This document shows positions 7,425 through 10,265 of a stretch of 10,265 nt of DNA, piece by piece; position 1 is the first letter of the stretch; each line of letters begins with the position of its first letter. A program made the translations under genes and the position numbers. The DNA comes from Antrodiella citrinella (Eukaryota; Basidiomycota; Agaricomycetes; Polyporales; Steccherinaceae). The notes under the pieces were generated by a model. The model was not told where the DNA came from, did no database searches, and saw nothing but the letters and a program-made list of their open reading frames with translations. The stretch is taken from positions 1 to 10,265 of the forward strand of contig SGPM01000611.1 of NCBI GenBank assembly GCA_004802725.1, given 5' to 3'.

Positions 7425-9849
7425 ATGGCCACAACGCACTCCAAGAATGAACAGAAGACGCCGAGCGAGGAGAAATCCTCCTTTGTGCAACGCATCTCTC
7501 CTTCAGGATCACCGGTGCAGGATCAGCAACTGCTGACCTATGACTCGACAAGGCATGGGCCGAAGGACAAGCTGCCATACGGTTGGCAGCTGGTCATGAT
7601 CATTCTGACATGTCTTTGTACCTGTAAGTCATAACTCCGGTCCACCTCGGATGAGCCGCTGACATTTCACCTTTTTGCTCTCTAGTTGGTAATCATTGGT
7701 CGAATGTGAGTGCAAGTCTATCTCTTGTGTGGTGCCCCATGTTGACGAATTCCGCAGGGCCTCATTGTGTACGTGTTATTCCGCACACGCGTGGGTTGGT
7801 AGTCAGACTAACGATGTCTTCAGGGCTCTGAAGACGACAATCATCAAAGAGTTACACATCAACAACTCGCAGTTCGCGACGTTGGTCAGTACGCAAGAAT
7901 GTCTGTTGTAATTTCACGCGCTCAGTACATTTCATATAGGTTGCTATCACGAGTCTGGTATAGTGACACGTTCGGATTCATTTCATATCTCTCATCCTTG
8001 TCACAGGTCAACACCTTCCTTTGTATTGGTTTCGGGTTCTGCATCGACAAATGGGGCGGACCTTTGCTGTCAGTCGTCATGGCTGGATTTCATTTGAGTG
8101 GCGCTATGGTCATGTCTGGCGCGTCCACCAATGGCCTTAACAGCTACCCGGTCCTCATCGTGGGTAAAGTATTGGCCGCGATCGGGGACGGATCCTTGGA
8201 CAATGCACAACACCGTATATTTGCGACGTACTTCTCACCTGGGAAAGGATTCGCATTCTCTATAGGTAATTTGCGCCGCTATCGCCGTCCTTCTTTCACT
8301 TCTGACCCATAATTTGAAATCTAGGAACTATCTGGTGCGTCGTCATTGTATCTCCTTCATCTGCAGTTATTCAAAGTTTAAATGTTACCTGGTTCTAGGG
8401 GTGTCGCGAATTTAGCTCAGTTCACAGGACAATCTACAGCGAACATCATCACGAGAAATCTCGGCTCCTATTCATGGGCCCTCTGGATTAGCACCGTCAT
8501 AGCATTGTTCTCGTTCATGTGTGCTATCGCCGTGTTCTTCTTGGACAGATATCTCCGCTCTCGATACGATATCACAGACCAGACGAACGGCAAACGACAC
8601 ATCGGTGCGGTCAAGGGTGGCAGAGCGTTCAGGCTGTCGGCCATTAAACACCTCCCATTGAGTTTCTGGCTCGTTGTGTTGTTCGCCGTCTTCGAAAACG
8701 CCGGCGTTCAATCCTTTGTCTCGATCTCCACGTACGCCGCCCCCTTTTCATCTTATCGCTCTTGATATCTCACCGCTTCTCCACAGGCAATTTGCCCAGC
8801 AGCGTCTGAAGAAAGGCGCCGTCATTGGAGGCTGGGTGTCCAGTTTCTACCTCTTGCTCCCTGCGTGCTTGACACCGTTCATTGGAATCTACATCGACAT
8901 GTTTGGCCAGCGTATTTTCTTACGTGAGCATTTTGTCTAATGTTTCGTTCTTATGCTGAGTACTTGGTCGCCACGCAGTGTTCCTGTCCGGATTAACATT
9001 CCTAACGTCCATGCTACTCTTGAAATTGTCTGGTAGCGTTCCAGCTTTCAGTATGTAACGACGCTCTTCTGAAGCTGCACCGCCGCTAACTTTTCGTCCA
9101 GTTGCTGCGTATGTCTTTTATGCGTTATCACAAGTACGATTAATCCTTGCCGTTACGGTATCCTCTATCTGACAAGTTTGTCAGTGTTTTACCCCTGCAC
9201 CTCAAGTTGAGATAATCCGATCTATTATACCTGATCCTGCTTACTTCGCGACGGGGTCAGTGCTTTTCATACTTATCAATTAAGAAGGTCATTGATCAGA
9301 CTCGTTTCAATATAGCTTCGCAATCAAAAGTACGATAAGATCAATTGATCTTCTTGGCGTCATACTGATCATGGCGATTCTGCAGAATCGGTGGTTCAAG
9401 CATCCATTGTCATCATCACCACAGCTGCAGGAAAATTGCAAGACGACTCGGCCACGAATTCTCTCGATCCAGCCGTCACATTGTGGCTTTCATACGCCGC
9501 CGTCTCAGTCGTTATCTCAGGCTTCCTTCTATTTGCTGCTTACTTCCTTCCCACACTTCTACCCGCCACGCGACTGTCTCAAGTCACACCGCGAGTCCTC
9601 CCCGAGGAAGTACGGAAGCTCTCCGCTCGCGAAGATGTTGACCTCACTAGAGACGAAAATGACGACGACGAAACTCGCACAACAAAGCAAGAGATGCATC
9701 TGAAGGCGCCGCTTCCTGGACAAGAAAAGTCGAGATGGATGTACATGGGTATCAGTTTATTGATCATCGTTCTTGGATGGATCATGTTTGGTCTCGGTGT
9801 TGGATGGGGTGTTCACGGAAATGTGATCGCAGGAACGACGGGAGAGTGA
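7425..9849 (+). CDS. Major facilitator superfamily transporter (MFSD1-like)
   Basis: Fourteen exons join in frame: 7425-7623, 7686-7705, 7758-7768, 7824-7884, 7940-7957, 8007-8265, 8325-8334, 8399-8731, 8787-8923, 8979-9050, 9102-9133, 9185-9255, 9316-9329 and 9386-9849. They give 566 residues and a TGA stop; the 13 introns are 49-64 nt. After a polar cytosolic N-terminus (about 1-50), transmembrane segments begin at YGWQLVMIILTCLCTFGNHW. Motif A-type loops occur in both halves: FCIDKWGGP (about 114-122) and GIYIDMFGQR (about 337-346). Other family-like stretches are TGQSTANII and PAPQVEIIRSIIPDPAYFATG. An acidic linker (about 479-527, with DENDDDE) is followed by an extra hydrophobic segment, MYMGISLLIIVLGWIMFGL, before the C-terminus. 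The layout resembles fungal relatives of MFSD1, a lysosomal dipeptide exporter in animals, so a vacuolar or endomembrane solute carrier is likely; substrate unknown. The alternative start at 7380 adds 15 residues. Confidence 0.88.
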
Positions 9850-10007
9850 TTCCGATAAGCACGCACTGTATACTCCTACGAAATGATATCTTGCATGGCG
9901 ATTCCTCTGTCTGCTCGATGTAGATTGCCACTTTGTGGCACTTTTGGGGCACACGACTCGGACTAGGTGCAAAATCATTATGAAATATAGCCACGTGGCG
10001 AAGTAAG
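9850..10007. other. 3' flank of the transporter gene
   Basis: No ORF of interest. It should contain the 3' UTR of the transporter, but no canonical AATAAA is seen here. A perfect 10-bp palindrome, GCCACGTGGC (9990-9999), contains the CACGTG E-box bound by bHLH factors; its role is unknown. Confidence 0.4.
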
Positions 10008-10046
10008 AGGCAAACGGGCGCCAATTTTTCTTGTCGCCCTTTGCCT
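10008..10046. repeat. Inverted repeat able to form a 12-bp hairpin
   Basis: AGGCAAACGGGCG (10008-10020) pairs with CGCCCTTTGCCT (10035-10046) over 12 bp with one bulged C, around a 14-nt AT/CT-rich loop. It lies about 160 nt after the transporter stop. It may be an RNA hairpin in the 3' UTR or a remnant of a mobile element. Confidence 0.5.
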
Positions 10047-10084
10047 GAGCGCGCAGTAGGGCTCGGTGAGAAAGTATAAGGGGG

Positions 10085-10265
10085 TGTAATTAACGGTCGG
10101 TAAGTATCTACCGGTGAAAGGGTAGGTAAAGAACCCGTTCTATACGGTTTCTTACTTCGAGACGCTTATATAAGCGCTGCCATGTAACAAACAGTAAAAA
10201 TAGCAAATAAAGGTAAATAAATGTAATTTACTTCCGGAGCGCTCACGTCCAGCTGGTGAATGCGA
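10085..10265 (+). mobile_element. Possible LTR fragment (speculative)
   Basis: After TGTAATTAAC (about 10085) come short inverted repeats (CGGTA/TACCG near 10096-10112; GGGT/ACCC near 10120-10136). Next is a 14-bp palindrome, CGCTTATATAAGCG (10163-10176), which contains a TATA box, and then two AATAAA signals 10 nt apart (10206-10211 and 10216-10221). A TATA box followed within about 40 nt by polyadenylation signals is typical of retrotransposon LTRs. The window ends before a second LTR, a primer binding site or a coding region could be seen, so this is a suspicion only. A plain promoter for a gene beyond the window is the alternative. Confidence 0.2.

Overview
This is ordinary nuclear DNA of a filamentous fungus, most likely a basidiomycete of the Agaricomycetes. 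The genes are cut by many short introns, mostly 49 to 65 nt, with GTRNGT-like donors, CTNAC-like branch points and YAG acceptors. The proteins also fit: a Methyltransf_22-type membrane-anchored methyltransferase-like protein, an F-box protein and an MFSD1-like transporter. There is no operon structure, no ribosome binding site and no prokaryotic element.

Layout. (1) 100-1463, plus strand: six-exon gene for a 326-residue methyltransferase-domain protein with an N-terminal membrane anchor. (2) 1464-2287: non-coding space between convergent genes, with short direct repeats. (3) 2288-4149, minus strand: F-box protein of about 528 residues, whose best gene model has its start codon split by the first intron. 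A TATA box and a tandem 12-bp repeat lie just upstream. (4) 4271-5165: mostly non-coding, with one weak spliced ORF at 4856-5157. (5) 5166-6193, minus strand: a coiled-coil protein of unknown function. Its last exon is certain; its 5' exons are ambiguous. (6) 6194-7424: about 1.2 kb without a convincing gene, ending in the pyrimidine-rich leader of the next gene. (7) 7425-9849, plus strand: a 14-exon major facilitator superfamily transporter of 566 residues, with five exons of 20 nt or less. (8) 9850-10265: non-coding, with hairpins and a TATA plus double AATAAA arrangement that resembles part of a fungal LTR.

The genes show no common pathway; they look like independent housekeeping or lineage-specific genes. 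I did not find a new multi-gene system. The points most worth a second look are the split start codon of the F-box gene, the competing acceptor or frameshift at the 5' end of the coiled-coil gene, and the run of microexons in the transporter. All exon boundaries were read by eye from splice consensus and protein continuity. None has transcript support.
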